This document shows positions 11,068 through 22,063 of a DNA stretch of 64,000 nucleotides, piece after piece. The notes under the pieces were generated by a model. That model worked only from the letters and a program-made list of their open reading frames with translations, made no database searches and was not told the DNA's origin. The stretch spans positions 496,001 to 560,000 of the forward strand of contig JAHGAU010000015.1 in NCBI GenBank assembly GCA_019925105.1. The letters run 5' to 3'. Position numbers and translations under genes: made by a program. Numbering within the stretch: position 1 is the first letter of the stretch; the number at the start of each line of letters is the position of its first letter. The stretch is from Niebla homalea (lineage: Eukaryota; Ascomycota; Lecanoromycetes; Lecanorales; Ramalinaceae).

Positions 11068-12729
11068 ATGTCATCCTGTACCACCCTGGTAGCTAATGCT
11101 GCCAATAACGAACACTCCGCCTTCCAACCCTACCTATCTTCTACCTGTCAGACCTCTTCTTCTTTCTTATGCCCGGTTGCCAGCTCAATGAATTATCTCT
11201 CAAGCGTCTTGTCCTCTGCTATACAACCGACCAAGGGATATTTCGCTTCAGGGCCGGATCAATTAGCGCCGAAACCGCCTGATGTTTCGTCTTCAGATCC
11301 GTCTCAAACGGAACCGAGCCAAGAGGATGAACAATCCATCGCCGCACCAAAGCCCATAACACGAAAGAAGTCCCCTAGTATAAAGACCAGGACCGAGTAT
11401 AGACTCGCTCATCCACCTCCCAGAAGCAAGCGTCAGCAACGTCTTCGCATTCGCCCCAAGGTCCTTTTGCAATTACAGCAATTGTCGAATGGCAGTCGCG
11501 CCCGGCCCTTCATCGATGTTGTACAGTCGGTCTTCCATGTGTCCCATCTTCCCGCGCGTGTCCAACACAACGTTAAAGCAGCTCACGATCTCGGTGCCGA
11601 TGACTTAGCCATCGTCTATAATGAAGCGTATGATGGGCCGCAAATACAGGACGACCATCTAGGAAGCAAATCCACTAGGAACAATGGCAAAGTTCCTACC
11701 GCTGTTGCAACCATACAGAGGTCGAGATTCCGCCAAGGCGAGGCCGTCAGCGTTTGCATTCATATGTATGATGGGGCCTCCTGGATCGTGTCTCGTCTCG
11801 CCAATGGAACGTATGAATTCACGACTGAAGATAGAGAGGGCGGAAGCAAATTAGCCCGGTGGGTACCAAAGCGGAAGACGGTGGGCAGAGAGCGAGCAGA
11901 AAGCAATGGATCTCAAGAGCTGCCGCCAAGTAGTGGCACATTCACATTCAGCATCATAGATCCCAATACTCGCCGGCACCCTATCATCGCCAATCTCAGT
12001 TCCTCTCACATCGATATCTCAGATCACATCTCGAAACCGCCGCCTCTGTCACCCTCCTTCAGCTCTCAATCTTTTCCCGAAAGCCCAGGTCCAGATTCAA
12101 TTGAGAAGTCCGAACAAGATGGATCCAGACCAACAGCCCTTATCAGCTCCTCTCTGAAATTGTTCATTGCCGCGTCAGGTATCTGGGTTGCTTTGAATGA
12201 AGGCTTCTCGCCAAACTTCGACGCCAGCCAAACCGAGACGGACGTTTATGACCGAAGCTCAGCAACAGCTTCGACAACGTCGGACCATTCGTTTGAGGCG
12301 CACAGCGACTCCAACCGATCGCAGGTCATGCAGCCACAGCCCGCCGACGAAACATTACTATCTCCGAATCCCTCAGAAAGAGTCACCCCAATGGCCAGTG
12401 TACCAATCACTGGATCGTCAGAGACGTCAAAGGCTTCGCATAGAAGGAGCCTGTCTGTAAAAACGGTATTCGCACAAAGAGGTAGTAGGGTCAAAGGGAG
12501 CACGCGAGCCACTATTGATGCCCACTCGCCTCATTTCCTGCAAGCAATCGATGGGTTAGACCTTGCGGGAGTAAATGGCGCCACTCAAAGTCCACGAAAC
12601 CTTGACGACGCTCTCAGTGAGGCAGTCATGCAGGAAGAGAGCAGCCCTAATGGCACGGACACCATCCTTCAAAAAAGAGAAACGACGGAGACTAGGAGAC
12701 GTTGGAAAGGTTTTGGAAAGAAGCGTTGA
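11068..12729 (+). CDS. Conserved-looking fungal orphan protein, function unknown
   Basis: Single-exon gene of 553 residues from the ATG at 11068; an alternative start at 11188 (MNYLSSVLSSAIQ, 513 residues) looks equally good because the stretch before it is low-complexity Ser/Thr. No known domain recognised. The most structured part is the middle: QQRLRIRPKVLLQLQQL, then FIDVVQSVFHVSHLPARVQHNVKAAHDLGADDLAIVYNEAY and a beta-rich segment with VCIHMYDGASWIVSRLANGTYEF and GTFTFSIIDPNTRRHPIIANL. A later short hydrophobic stretch (SLKLFIAASGIWVALNEGF) could be a membrane-associated or buried helix. The C-terminus is disordered and basic (RRRWKGFGKKR). I do not assign a function. Confidence 0.75.
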   Translation: MSSCTTLVANAANNEHSAFQPYLSSTCQTSSSFLCPVASSMNYLSSVLSSAIQPTKGYFASGPDQLAPKPPDVSSSDPSQTEPSQEDEQSIAAPKPITRKKSPSIKTRTEYRLAHPPPRSKRQQRLRIRPKVLLQLQQLSNGSRARPFIDVVQSVFHVSHLPARVQHNVKAAHDLGADDLAIVYNEAYDGPQIQDDHLGSKSTRNNGKVPTAVATIQRSRFRQGEAVSVCIHMYDGASWIVSRLANGTYEFTTEDREGGSKLARWVPKRKTVGRERAESNGSQELPPSSGTFTFSIIDPNTRRHPIIANLSSSHIDISDHISKPPPLSPSFSSQSFPESPGPDSIEKSEQDGSRPTALISSSLKLFIAASGIWVALNEGFSPNFDASQTETDVYDRSSATASTTSDHSFEAHSDSNRSQVMQPQPADETLLSPNPSERVTPMASVPITGSSETSKASHRRSLSVKTVFAQRGSRVKGSTRATIDAHSPHFLQAIDGLDLAGVNGATQSPRNLDDALSEAVMQEESSPNGTDTILQKRETTETRRRWKGFGKKR

Positions 12730-13193
12730 TGACAGGATAGCCAAACAAATGAACGTGTGAATGATAATCCATTGGAATGCTCCCGATCCTGTGCGCGATG
12801 TAGGCGTTTCTGTGTCTTCCAAAGATCTTTCGATATGACTTGCATTGATCGATGCCAAGTCCAGATACTGGGGAGTGGAGATATCTCATTGGTGCGCCTT
12901 CTGGAAGCGCGTAGAGCAGCCGCTTCAGCCCTATCATAATTGTTGTACCACCCAGACCTTTGAAGGCTCTTTTACACAACTATAGATGATTTCCTGAGTA
13001 GCTACCCACTAGCTGACGCGTACTCAACAAGCACCAGGCAAACATACCCTCGCAGAAACGACATGTCGTAAAAAGGGTGGTCGCAATCCGATACTTGATC
13101 AGAGGTCAATCTGATTTCATTTATACGCTCATTGCGAGCAGGATTGCTGTATGATTTCGGATATTCAACCTGATAACATGACTTTTGCGCACA
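12730..13193. other. Intergenic, no gene recognised
   Basis: Spacer between two plus-strand genes: the 3' region of the upstream orphan and the promoter of the zinc-knuckle protein. No clear element seen. Confidence 0.6.
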
Positions 13194-15701
13194 ATGTCGG
13201 ACAACTACAATAACCACAATGGTTATACTCAAGGGTCACCACCACCGCGTACCAATAGGGGTGTGGAAGGACTGATGAGCTCCCTCATTTCGCCTGGACC
13301 AAATACCCCTGGGCAAGGCGGAAATCAAATGCCATGGATAGGCATGCAAGATTGGGCGACCAGCATGCAAAGTCAACTTGGCCTCAGTCTCCCCAATCCG
13401 GTCCAAGCCAGCAATCAGATGAACTTTCAACAAAATAGTGAAGATGATTATGTACCTTATGAACCTCCAGAGCCTCAAGAGCCGTATAGTCCGAACGTGC
13501 ACATTGGCTCTGGGATACACCAGAGTACAGATGGAGCCGCTTTCAGTAGAGCATCATTACAGTCGCAGCCTCAGCCGTTATCCGTTCAACCTCCTCTTGC
13601 ATCTCCAGGCATGTCATCAGAGCAAAGAGTTCAAGGCGCCCCGTCAACTCCAGGATCTGATGCTGGTGCACACACGAAAAGATTACAAGAGCTGAGGGCA
13701 CAACTGATGGCGAGCAAAAAGATGAAGTCCCGTGAATCCACCCCTGTGCTCAGGCCCAAATCAAGTCAAACCTCACCCCAAGATGAAGCTTCGACCTCAC
13801 CAAATGTAGCACCGATCTCAATGGCAAACGAAAACGGTATTGCAGCAAGCAAAGCAGGTGCAAAGAGTTCGGTAAACCCGACAAACTCCTCACACGCCAT
13901 GTCGGGACGACGATTTAGCAAAGATCTCGACAATTTGCTAAATGAAGTGAGAAATGAATCCAGCGAAGGCGGGGAAGGATTGCCCATTCCAAGCAGACCC
14001 GAGACTAATGGTCCATCTTCACTCCCCAAAAATCCTCAAAATAGCTTGAAAGCCACCAGCGCAGTCAAGCCTCCCATGCGCCCACCACTTCCCAAACCTT
14101 TCGTCTCCGATGACCTGTCTGACGGGGAGATCAGGGATGAAGAAGAAGCCCAATTGCCCGCACAACAAATTCCTACCATCACAACGCCAGCGCTCGCAAA
14201 GAAAGACTCCTTAGCTAGTGAGGAGAAGTCTCGAAGAGAAAGTGAAGTTGAGGCTGCTTATTCCTCACAATCTGGTACTCCGAGGGACAGACTGGATAGT
14301 GCTGAAAAGATCCGGAGGCAAAGTCAAGTGGACCTAGCCTACTCTCCACTCAAGAGGTCGAGTGGGTCTGGGCCAAAGCCAGGCAGCGGGCCGCTTGACA
14401 CTTCGTCAAGAAAGGGCTCGGGCAATACACAAAAGTCCCCAAAGTCCAATGTTGAGCCCTCAGGTCGCCCTTGGTTGACCCAGCCTAAAGCTCGTGGTGG
14501 GGTTGTTGGTGAGTACGATTCGTACAAGCCTGCGTACCGCAAGCCTGCACCAAATCAAGGATCGGGTGCAGCTGAGCCTCCTTCGAACCTTAGCAAGAGG
14601 ACCGCTGCAGGCGATCGAGCTGAGCTTGAGCGGCGCCGGGCTGTTGAACAAAACGAGAGAGCGGCCGAAGCCTACAGGAAGGCAATCAATGCTGGCGCTC
14701 GTCCAACACCGAGTCGCGTCATCAGCCATACCGAGACCCTCTACCTTGGCAACGGCCCTGAGGACGCAATGGAGGTGACCAAGACAGTGGAACCTCGACC
14801 TGACCCTGATAGCCCAATATCACCCAAGCAACAGACCCCCAGTGCAGATGCAGATCTCACAGATTGGCTTGAATTGACGGAATACTATGATGAAGAATAC
14901 CGCACGAGAAAATTACAAAGATTTAGGAAGAAAAAGGAACTCGACAAAGCACGTCTTGAGCTGGAGCAAGAAGAGCAACTGGAGATACAACAGAGGGCTC
15001 TTTTCCGAGCATCTGCTCAAGCCTCCAGTGGGACACCACCAAAAGCGATGAAGATGGCTCCTCCAGCCCTTCCCCTGCGTGAGATTAGCAATACTAACCA
15101 CACAACCAAGGCCGCGGCTCCGGCCGCGCAGGCCGATAAACAGGTTGCGACACCCACTCTCAAACGGCAGCATGCTGAAGATGATACAGATCCACGTAAC
15201 AAAATCGCTCGTGTAGATAGCGTTAGTCGACCAGCCAAGGGTGGCCTGCCCTCATCCTCCACCATCAAGGGTGAAAAATCGCCCACTTTTCCCAGCAATG
15301 GCCCTGTGCCGCTCGAACATCGAATTTCGCGTGATGACGGTCAGGTGAGCTATCAACGCTATCGGCCGCGAGAGGAAAGCCGAAGCCCAGACTATCACAC
15401 CCGTCGTAGAAGTGCTAGCCCTGACCACCGTCGCTACTCCGTACCCGAGCACGGCTTTGTGCCCACGTGCCACCATTGTGGTCAGCGCGGCCATTACAAG
15501 AACCAGTGCACGGATCTCCGTCGCGATGGGAAAGACAACCGTCATTATGGTGGCGGCGGTGGTGGGGTTGCACCAAGAGGGGGTCGTCCCCACCATACAT
15601 GGGTGAGCGCGAATTACCATGGAAAGAAACCGGTGCCAGGATTTCAGGACCCAAGGGCAACCCGCGGGCGTAGCATTGTCGATGATGAAAAACGACCATG
15701 A
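13194..15701 (+). CDS. Large disordered protein with a C-terminal CCHC zinc knuckle
   Basis: Uninterrupted frame of 835 residues from the ATG at 13194 (MSDNYNNHNGYTQG). Most of it is low-complexity, Ser/Pro/Gln-rich. It contains a short helical motif (TKRLQELRAQLMASKKMKSRE), a DLSDGEIRDEEE acidic patch seen in several RNA-processing proteins, a charged helix (YRTRKLQRFRKKKELDKARLELEQEEQ) and near the end one CCHC knuckle, CHHCGQRGHYKNQC, followed by a Gly-rich GGGGGG and RGGRPHH. CCHC knuckles usually bind single-stranded RNA; with the RS/RG-like content this suggests an RNA-associated nuclear protein. That is inference; no family was recognised. Confidence 0.8.
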   Translation: MSDNYNNHNGYTQGSPPPRTNRGVEGLMSSLISPGPNTPGQGGNQMPWIGMQDWATSMQSQLGLSLPNPVQASNQMNFQQNSEDDYVPYEPPEPQEPYSPNVHIGSGIHQSTDGAAFSRASLQSQPQPLSVQPPLASPGMSSEQRVQGAPSTPGSDAGAHTKRLQELRAQLMASKKMKSRESTPVLRPKSSQTSPQDEASTSPNVAPISMANENGIAASKAGAKSSVNPTNSSHAMSGRRFSKDLDNLLNEVRNESSEGGEGLPIPSRPETNGPSSLPKNPQNSLKATSAVKPPMRPPLPKPFVSDDLSDGEIRDEEEAQLPAQQIPTITTPALAKKDSLASEEKSRRESEVEAAYSSQSGTPRDRLDSAEKIRRQSQVDLAYSPLKRSSGSGPKPGSGPLDTSSRKGSGNTQKSPKSNVEPSGRPWLTQPKARGGVVGEYDSYKPAYRKPAPNQGSGAAEPPSNLSKRTAAGDRAELERRRAVEQNERAAEAYRKAINAGARPTPSRVISHTETLYLGNGPEDAMEVTKTVEPRPDPDSPISPKQQTPSADADLTDWLELTEYYDEEYRTRKLQRFRKKKELDKARLELEQEEQLEIQQRALFRASAQASSGTPPKAMKMAPPALPLREISNTNHTTKAAAPAAQADKQVATPTLKRQHAEDDTDPRNKIARVDSVSRPAKGGLPSSSTIKGEKSPTFPSNGPVPLEHRISRDDGQVSYQRYRPREESRSPDYHTRRRSASPDHRRYSVPEHGFVPTCHHCGQRGHYKNQCTDLRRDGKDNRHYGGGGGGVAPRGGRPHHTWVSANYHGKKPVPGFQDPRATRGRSIVDDEKRP

Positions 15702-16731
15702 TTGGTACTATTCATTTTCGCTCCCGCCGACACCACAATTTCCCAGAAAGTAAAGCTGGGGAGGGAGCTTGAGCGTGAAATCGTCTGTCCAAGAAAAGAT
15801 CAAAAAATCAAAATCATTCTTCGGTAGCGATAGCATAGCGTGCAATAGCATATAATGAAGTCCTCACTTTCATTCCAATTCCCAAGATTCCCACCGCTTT
15901 TTACCCTCCATTATCCTCTTGTTGAGCAGAGAGACTGCTGTATGTAGATATCACAGAAGGCCAAGTCAAACCCCCCAAGACGATATCTTGGACATTCAGC
16001 ACGAGTCCTAGTCTGCCGAAACCCACAGTTCTGGCGTTGCATGTTGGTCCTCCTTACTCCCCTATCCTGACTTCGAGGTAAAAGTGGAGGGGAATTGACA
16101 GGGGTACGGAGGAGCTACCAAATCTGCATCGAAGAGCATGCTGCGACACTGAGCCCATTCAAGGAAATATATGGCTTGGGCATTGGGTTGGGGAAAGGAG
16201 CTCCACATTTATTCTGAGCAGGCTGGGGGTTGGAGCTTAATAGAGAAACGTGCCAGGATTGAGGCTGTTGGGGTGTTGAAACACAATCCAAAGGGTGGAG
16301 ATGTATTCAATAGAAAAGTGATCATGAGATACATCATTGAAACATCGGTAGACCGTCTTGATTTACATTTCAGAGGTCTTTGATGGTATCTGCTTTACCA
16401 ACCTCCCCTGTTCAGAAAGAATGGGCTGATTGTTCAAAACGAGGTTCAGATTACCCAAGTAAGAGGGGATTTGGTACCAGACATCCGCCAATTATCAACC
16501 GTAACTATACGGACTCTGGCCTCGTTCATGGAAGAGTCGACAGATATGGTGCAAATGTGAATTGTCGATAAGAAAGATTGAGCCTTCATGGAAATGAAGT
16601 GGATGCGGCACCAGGCCCGTTCCAAGATTAAAACCCCTGCTAAGCCAGCTTAGCTCCACCCTCCCTCCGCCACAGCTACATTCCAACGGTAAATGCAAGT
16701 TTTATCCCCCCAATTCCACCACCACACCGAC
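15702..16731. other. Intergenic, no gene recognised
   Basis: Contains the 3' region of the zinc-knuckle gene and the upstream region of the rhomboid-like gene. Only short non-conserved frames; no repeats of note. Confidence 0.6.
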
Positions 16732-17727
16732 ATGCTAGCCTCAGGCTTCACCTCCGCCCCCGTCTCCCGCTTCCTCCTCTACGGTATCATCACCGCCTCG
16801 ATCCTCGCCAGCATCACCGACACCAAACACCTCTTCTACATCCAACCGGTCCCGCACATCTGGAAGTATGGGCAGATATGGAGGCTGCTGTGTTGGCAGC
16901 TCTGCTACACGAACTCGACGGAACTGCTGTTTGCGGCGATGACACTGTATAACATGAGGGTCATTGAACGGCTATGGGGCAGTCGGAAATTCGCCGTACG
17001 TGCTCTGTTTTGGCTGCCCCCATACATCTCTCCCCCTCCCCTCTTCTCCCCTCTTCTCCCCTCCCCTCCCCTCTCCCTTCCTTCAACCTCTCCCACTCAG
17101 GGGCCTACACCGGTAAAAGCTGACAAAAGCATGCTTGCCCATTCTTAGTCATTCCTGGCTTCGATATGGGTGCCCACCACACTGCTCACCCCGATCTTCC
17201 TCCTCATCCTCCGCCCGCTGACATTCACTCGTTCATTCAACCTCCTCCCCGCGGGGCCCACACCACTGATCTTCGCGTTGTTGGCGCAATATCATGCTGC
17301 TATCCCCACGGTATACAAGTACCGTGTCGTTACCTCGGCCTCGCCATCTTCATCCACGAATCAAGATCCCTACGGCCTGGTGTTTAGTGATAAATCCACG
17401 ACGTATCTTTTGGCCGGACAGTTGGCGCTGAGTTCGCTGCCTGGGTCGACGCTAGCGGCGGGGGTGGGCTGGGTGGTGGGGATGGCGTGGAGGGGGGAGT
17501 GGGGGCCGGGGCTGTGGGTTGGGTGGAGGGTGCCTGGCTGGGTTGTTGGGGAGGCTGGTGGGAAGAGGGGGAGAGGCGCCGAGTTTGAAGGGCTGAGGAG
17601 GAGAATGGAGGGAGAAGGGGCGGCGAGGGGAACAGGGGCAGACACTACGGAGCTAGGGCAGCGGGGGGAGCAGAGGAGGAGGGGCATCGTGGGTGGGGTG
17701 GCGGATCAATTCAGGGGATCATTCTAG
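16732..17727 (+). CDS. DSC2: Rhomboid-like ER membrane protein of the UBAC2/Dsc2 type
   Basis: Likely the rhomboid pseudoprotease subunit of the Golgi/ER Dsc E3 ligase, which in fungi handles SREBP cleavage and membrane protein quality control. Exon 1 16732-16995 and exon 2 17149-17727 (intron 153 bp, GTACGT..TAG) give about 280 residues. The start at 16732 gives MLASGFTSAPVSRFLLYG, the usual family opening; an ATG 39 bp upstream is in frame. The first helix leads into HLFYIQPVPHIWKYGQIWRLLCWQL and the TLYNMRVIERLWGSRKFASF segment typical of derlin/rhomboid-like folds. The catalytic Ser/His of active rhomboids is not apparent. The tail is Gly/Arg-rich and ends ADQFRGSF with no visible UBA domain. 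Assignment to Dsc2 over a general UBAC2-like protein is moderately sure. Confidence 0.75.
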
Positions 17728-19436
17728 CGAGGACATGTGGGGAAAACCTATTGATCCATGTACAATTGAGAGAAGACGCCAAATGCAACAGGTTCGGCTT
17801 GCTAAGAACCAGACAGACGATTGATCGCGATGCCTATCCATCGCCCTCCTGATATAAGAAGATGCCCCCCGGAAGCCGGTTAAAGCAGTCATGAGATACA
17901 CGCATTCACCAATATCCCTGAGAAGATCATTCGTCATATATTAGTCGCACCAAAGACTGACTCAGCTCCGTTCGCCTTTACCTTTGGGAAATTCCTGCTG
18001 CTCGCCTGAACCTCGCTTGGCAAGCTGCAAATCCGGTGCGCACACGCGTACACGTCTCCCTTAAGATTCGCGAAGCGAGCGGTGACGTTTTTGAAGAGAG
18101 TGAGCAGGATGGCCGTAACCCTCTGAGCCCACTGGTCCTAGAAGGTGTAGTTCATGGCATCTATTACTGTTATCGGAACGCTACAGCTCAAGATGCTCGA
18201 AGGGACTGGAGGTCGACTTTCAACGGGATTGCTGCAGTCCTTTGGGTCGGGCGAGATCAATGGAGGCAGATCGAGAGCTGGAAAAGGAGGGTTGAACAGC
18301 TCGGACTCAAGAGGAAACATAAAGCCAAGACTTACGCGCCCACTGCTGAACTCCAGGTCCAAGGATCGTGCCAACAAATGGTAACCGCAAGGAAGATGCT
18401 TGAAACCCTTGAGATGCAAGCGAAGCCATCGTGAGCCGTCTTAGGCTCAAGATAGCTGTCGAGGTCCACGGGAGACTGGTGATGCGGCCGTGTCGTTATT
18501 CAAAGCTGAAAAAGGGGCGCATCTCATCATGATGCCTGCCGCGCATTGTACGGATACTTGGGGCGCCAAACGCACGATTTGCCCGTTTGAGATGACCTGG
18601 CCAGACTGACTGATTGATCATGAATTACAAGTTAAATATATGGGCTTAGACAACAATAAGGATGGCAAGAAGCCCATATGGAAATGTACTGCTGTGACCG
18701 GAAATTGAAGAACGAGAAGCCTAAAGCAAAGTTTCATTGCTAACACCCAAAAGAGAACATGTGGTGGCAAAGAGTGTGGCATTGACTGGTGTAGCTAGCA
18801 AGACAAGATCCTTAAACTAACGCTTTTCCCTTCTGCTTTGGAGGGCAAGAAGACCAAGCCAAAGACGGTGATCCAATAGGACAAGGCAAGTGGGCATACG
18901 TCAACAAACTAAGCCTTTTCATTTCAGCTGTTCGGCGTGGCTCGATTACAATGGACCGGAACACATGATTGCAAGATTAAGCCTTGTTGTACATGAAACG
19001 CGTGTACGGAGTTACAGCCAGCGCGAAGATCGAGGTAGACTGAGATGGAAGGTTGCCTGAAACGTCAAATCATAAAAAATGAAGCATCACCCTCTGACGA
19101 ACCAGATCGCAGTCTCTTTGCTGAATCTTTCGCAAAATAAATCATCAGGTCAAAAGTGAGGACTGTTTGATGAAAGACGACCACAATCAACGGGATCGAG
19201 CCTTCTTTTGAGGCTTTTGCCGCGCCAAGCGCCCGTGGACGCTATTTGTTTGGGGATTAGTGTCCTTCCGCTGTGCTATTCGGAAATCAGTGAGCTTTTG
19301 AAAGAAAGGAGGTTCAGGCTTTGGGCCCTGCAATGACGATGACGTGACAATGACTGTGCGCGCGCATGGAAGTACTTTATATGTCTATGTTTATACCATT
19401 TTCTAAGGAAATCGGGACGGAGAGCGACATTACAAA
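17728..19436. other. Intergenic, 1.7 kb, no gene recognised
   Basis: Open frames exist on both strands (for example 18036-18434 plus, 18138-18419 minus) but they overlap each other and resemble no family. Probably promoter and untranslated sequence of the septation protein gene plus spacer. Confidence 0.55.
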
Positions 19437-21635
19437 ATGATGAACGGGCTGGGAAGGAGGAAACCGTTGGGGGCTTCAGATCGCGATCATAGTGACAGAA
19501 GACGTACCCTTGAACGGCTGCCTGCCCAGGCCATGCTGGATGGCTATGATGGCTTTAATACCTACACTTACCAGGTAAGTCCATGTGGAAGGCTTTAAGA
19601 GACCATTTGCTGAATTTCAATCCTAGCGAAATGGGATGGGCAGGCGGGCTTCCGAGTCTCTCAATCCGGAGGATCCGATGACAATGCATCTTCTCATGGA
19701 GACCGCCATTGGTGACAGCCAGCAGTACCAGGTCTTGTCCTTTGATGAGGTGGAAGACTTGAAAAAAGAACTCTCCAGGCTTTCCAATCAAATCGAACCG
19801 GCCAAACGTCAGCTGGCAATAGAAAGCAAGGTTCGAGATGCAGCCAAATCTTTAAACAAGCTCGAGGTACATACGGGACAAGGACGGGGTACAGACGGTA
19901 CTGCGAGTTCAAAAAACGAGGAGGAACTCGAATTAGCAAATCGGAAATGTGAAGACCTCGCTCATGAACTCTGGCAGCTCGAGAAGGGCCACCAGGAAGT
20001 GCAAAAGAGAATGCTAGAACATACTGCTGGTGTCTTGCAAATGACTCATAAGGGCTACTTGGAGAAAGATGCACCAAGTCACCTGAACGGCTTTGCTGAG
20101 TATTCGAACGGGGGAGGACTGGATCTTGCAGGGAACAGTCATTTTGACGATCACAGCTTCTATCGGACGCTCGATGATTTATTGGATGAAGGGGTAACCG
20201 CCGGTACATCTGGTGCATTCAAGGAACAAACAGCGGCAATCATAGGTATTGAAAAGCGTGTCTGGGAGATGAACCAGCGTCTGCGAGAAGCAGTCGCTCA
20301 GGTAAGCTCTGGTCGTGCAGTCATATCTCAGCCTCCTGAGCCCGGACGCTCCGACCAAAACCCCGACAGTTCTTTGCAAGAACAGGTTACTTATCTAGAG
20401 CAAGGTTTTGAACAAATGCAAAGGGGTCAAATTGAGGTGGCGCAATCTCACAAGTCGTTGATTTCAAACACGGAGGTCAGGTTGGAGGATCTGAACACAC
20501 AGCTTCGAGGCATTGTGTGTCGGAGCAGCAACAAAGCCAACCCTCAACATCCGCTGCCTCCCAACGTCACCGGTCAAAGCACAGACGATCAGATAACTTT
20601 CCTGGAACAGGGGCTGGATACCCTGGAGCAAGGTGTTTCAGAGCTCAAAGAAGGTCAGCGCGATCTGTCGACAAGGTCTGGAGTTCATGAGCAAAAGGCG
20701 TTAAGATACGAGAGCACATTGCATGGCCTCTGGCAGACGATGTCGGAGGGCGAGAAGTTCTCCCTTGAATCTTTTGGCTCTAAAGTCTCCTCTTTGAATA
20801 TTCGAGTGGCAGATCTGAATAATCAGAAGGACATCCTCAACCGGCAGATTCAACAACAGCGCGAGATCAATAGCAAATCTGATGATGACAAAGACGCCAA
20901 TCTTGCCTCCATGACCATACAGCGAGACCAAGCATCAGCAGAGGCTGGGAAAATTCGCATTGAAATGCAAGAGATGGAAGGCGAAATGGTTCGTCTTCAG
21001 ACAGAGTTGACTGTGGCGAGGGCAGAGCTCGATGGCGCATATGGCACTCGCGCTCAGCGTGCGGCCGAAGTGGCGCAGCATCCTGCATTGCAACAAGAAA
21101 TTGCTGGTCTCAAACAAGAGCTGGAGAGCTCCAAGTCGAAGTCGGCGGAGAGCACAGATTTACAGCAACGGGTCCACGCGCTTCAGAAAGAGCTGTCAGA
21201 GACCATAGGAGAGTATGAGATTATGACCAAATCGAGCATTGAATTTGAAAAGGAACGCGAAGCTCTTGAAAATGCAGTAGATAGTTTGAGAGATCGATGC
21301 GAATCGCTTGAGACACAGTTGAGCGACGAGAAGGTCAGCAAACTTGGTGTCAAAAGCCCAGGGACCCCTGGCGACAGAGGATCTAATGAGAAGGGGGCTA
21401 CAAGCACTTCAATGCTAAGAAACGAGTTCAAGAGAATGATGCGGGAGACGAGAGCCGAGAACATGAGAGCACTGAGGGTAGGCGTCAGCATGAAACCATG
21501 CTGCAAAACCTTCACTAAGATTTATTCTAGTATGAGCAAGACGAACGCAGAAAACTTGAGGCCCAGCTTCGGGAACTGAAGAAGGGACAAACGCCCGGCA
21601 AGTCATCACTAAGTCAGAGCATGACTGCCACATGA
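19437..21635 (+). CDS. Uds1-type coiled-coil protein (up-regulated during septation)
   Basis: Coiled-coil cytoskeletal or septation-associated protein. Exons 19437-19574, 19627-21477 and 21531-21635 give 697 residues; introns of 52 and 53 bp have clean splice ends. The N-terminal part is the Uds1 signature: GRRASESLNPEDPMTMHLL, then QQYQVLSFDEVEDLKKEL. The rest is long coiled coil, including repeated FLEQGLDTLEQG / YLEQGFEQMQRG units near residues 250-370, and ends with YEQDERRKLEAQLRELKKG. The start ATG is doubled (MMNGLGRRK). The family name rests on S. pombe expression during septation; the molecular role is not established. Confidence 0.85.
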
Positions 21636-22063
21636 GATAGGCAGTTTGGTTGGATTTACAGCGTCCGATCGAGCTGTCAAAGTGCTGTGTTCGCAAGAAT
21701 TGTCTCCCTGTGGTCAAGTATACGAAGGGAATCGAACAGCATCTCTACCCACAGAATGGGACTTCAAGACCATTCCGTCAATTACGACCGTCCGCCGGAG
21801 CGACTTGCTTCTCCCAGATGTGACTGGCCACTTCTTGAACCCAGACACGACTTTGCACATCCAGCCTCTACTGTACGTATGCCGTGGAGATTACAAAAAA
21901 AACACATTCCTGCAATCATGCCTAATGGACGTCATGGCAAAGGGCGTGACTTCTTCGGATGTGACTTGTTCTTTCCGTGCCTTGTTATTTGCTTGAGTTC
22001 TCAGCAACCATGCGGGAATATCAAAGACAACGAATACATTAACATCAGATCACGAGTATAGAT
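21636..22063. other. Intergenic between two plus-strand genes
   Basis: 3' region of the Uds1-type gene and upstream region of the next orphan. No element recognised. Confidence 0.6.

Noticed and set aside
18036..18434. 132-codon plus-strand frame
   Set aside because: Overlaps an equally long frame on the minus strand, has no domain or signal, and its start context is weak.
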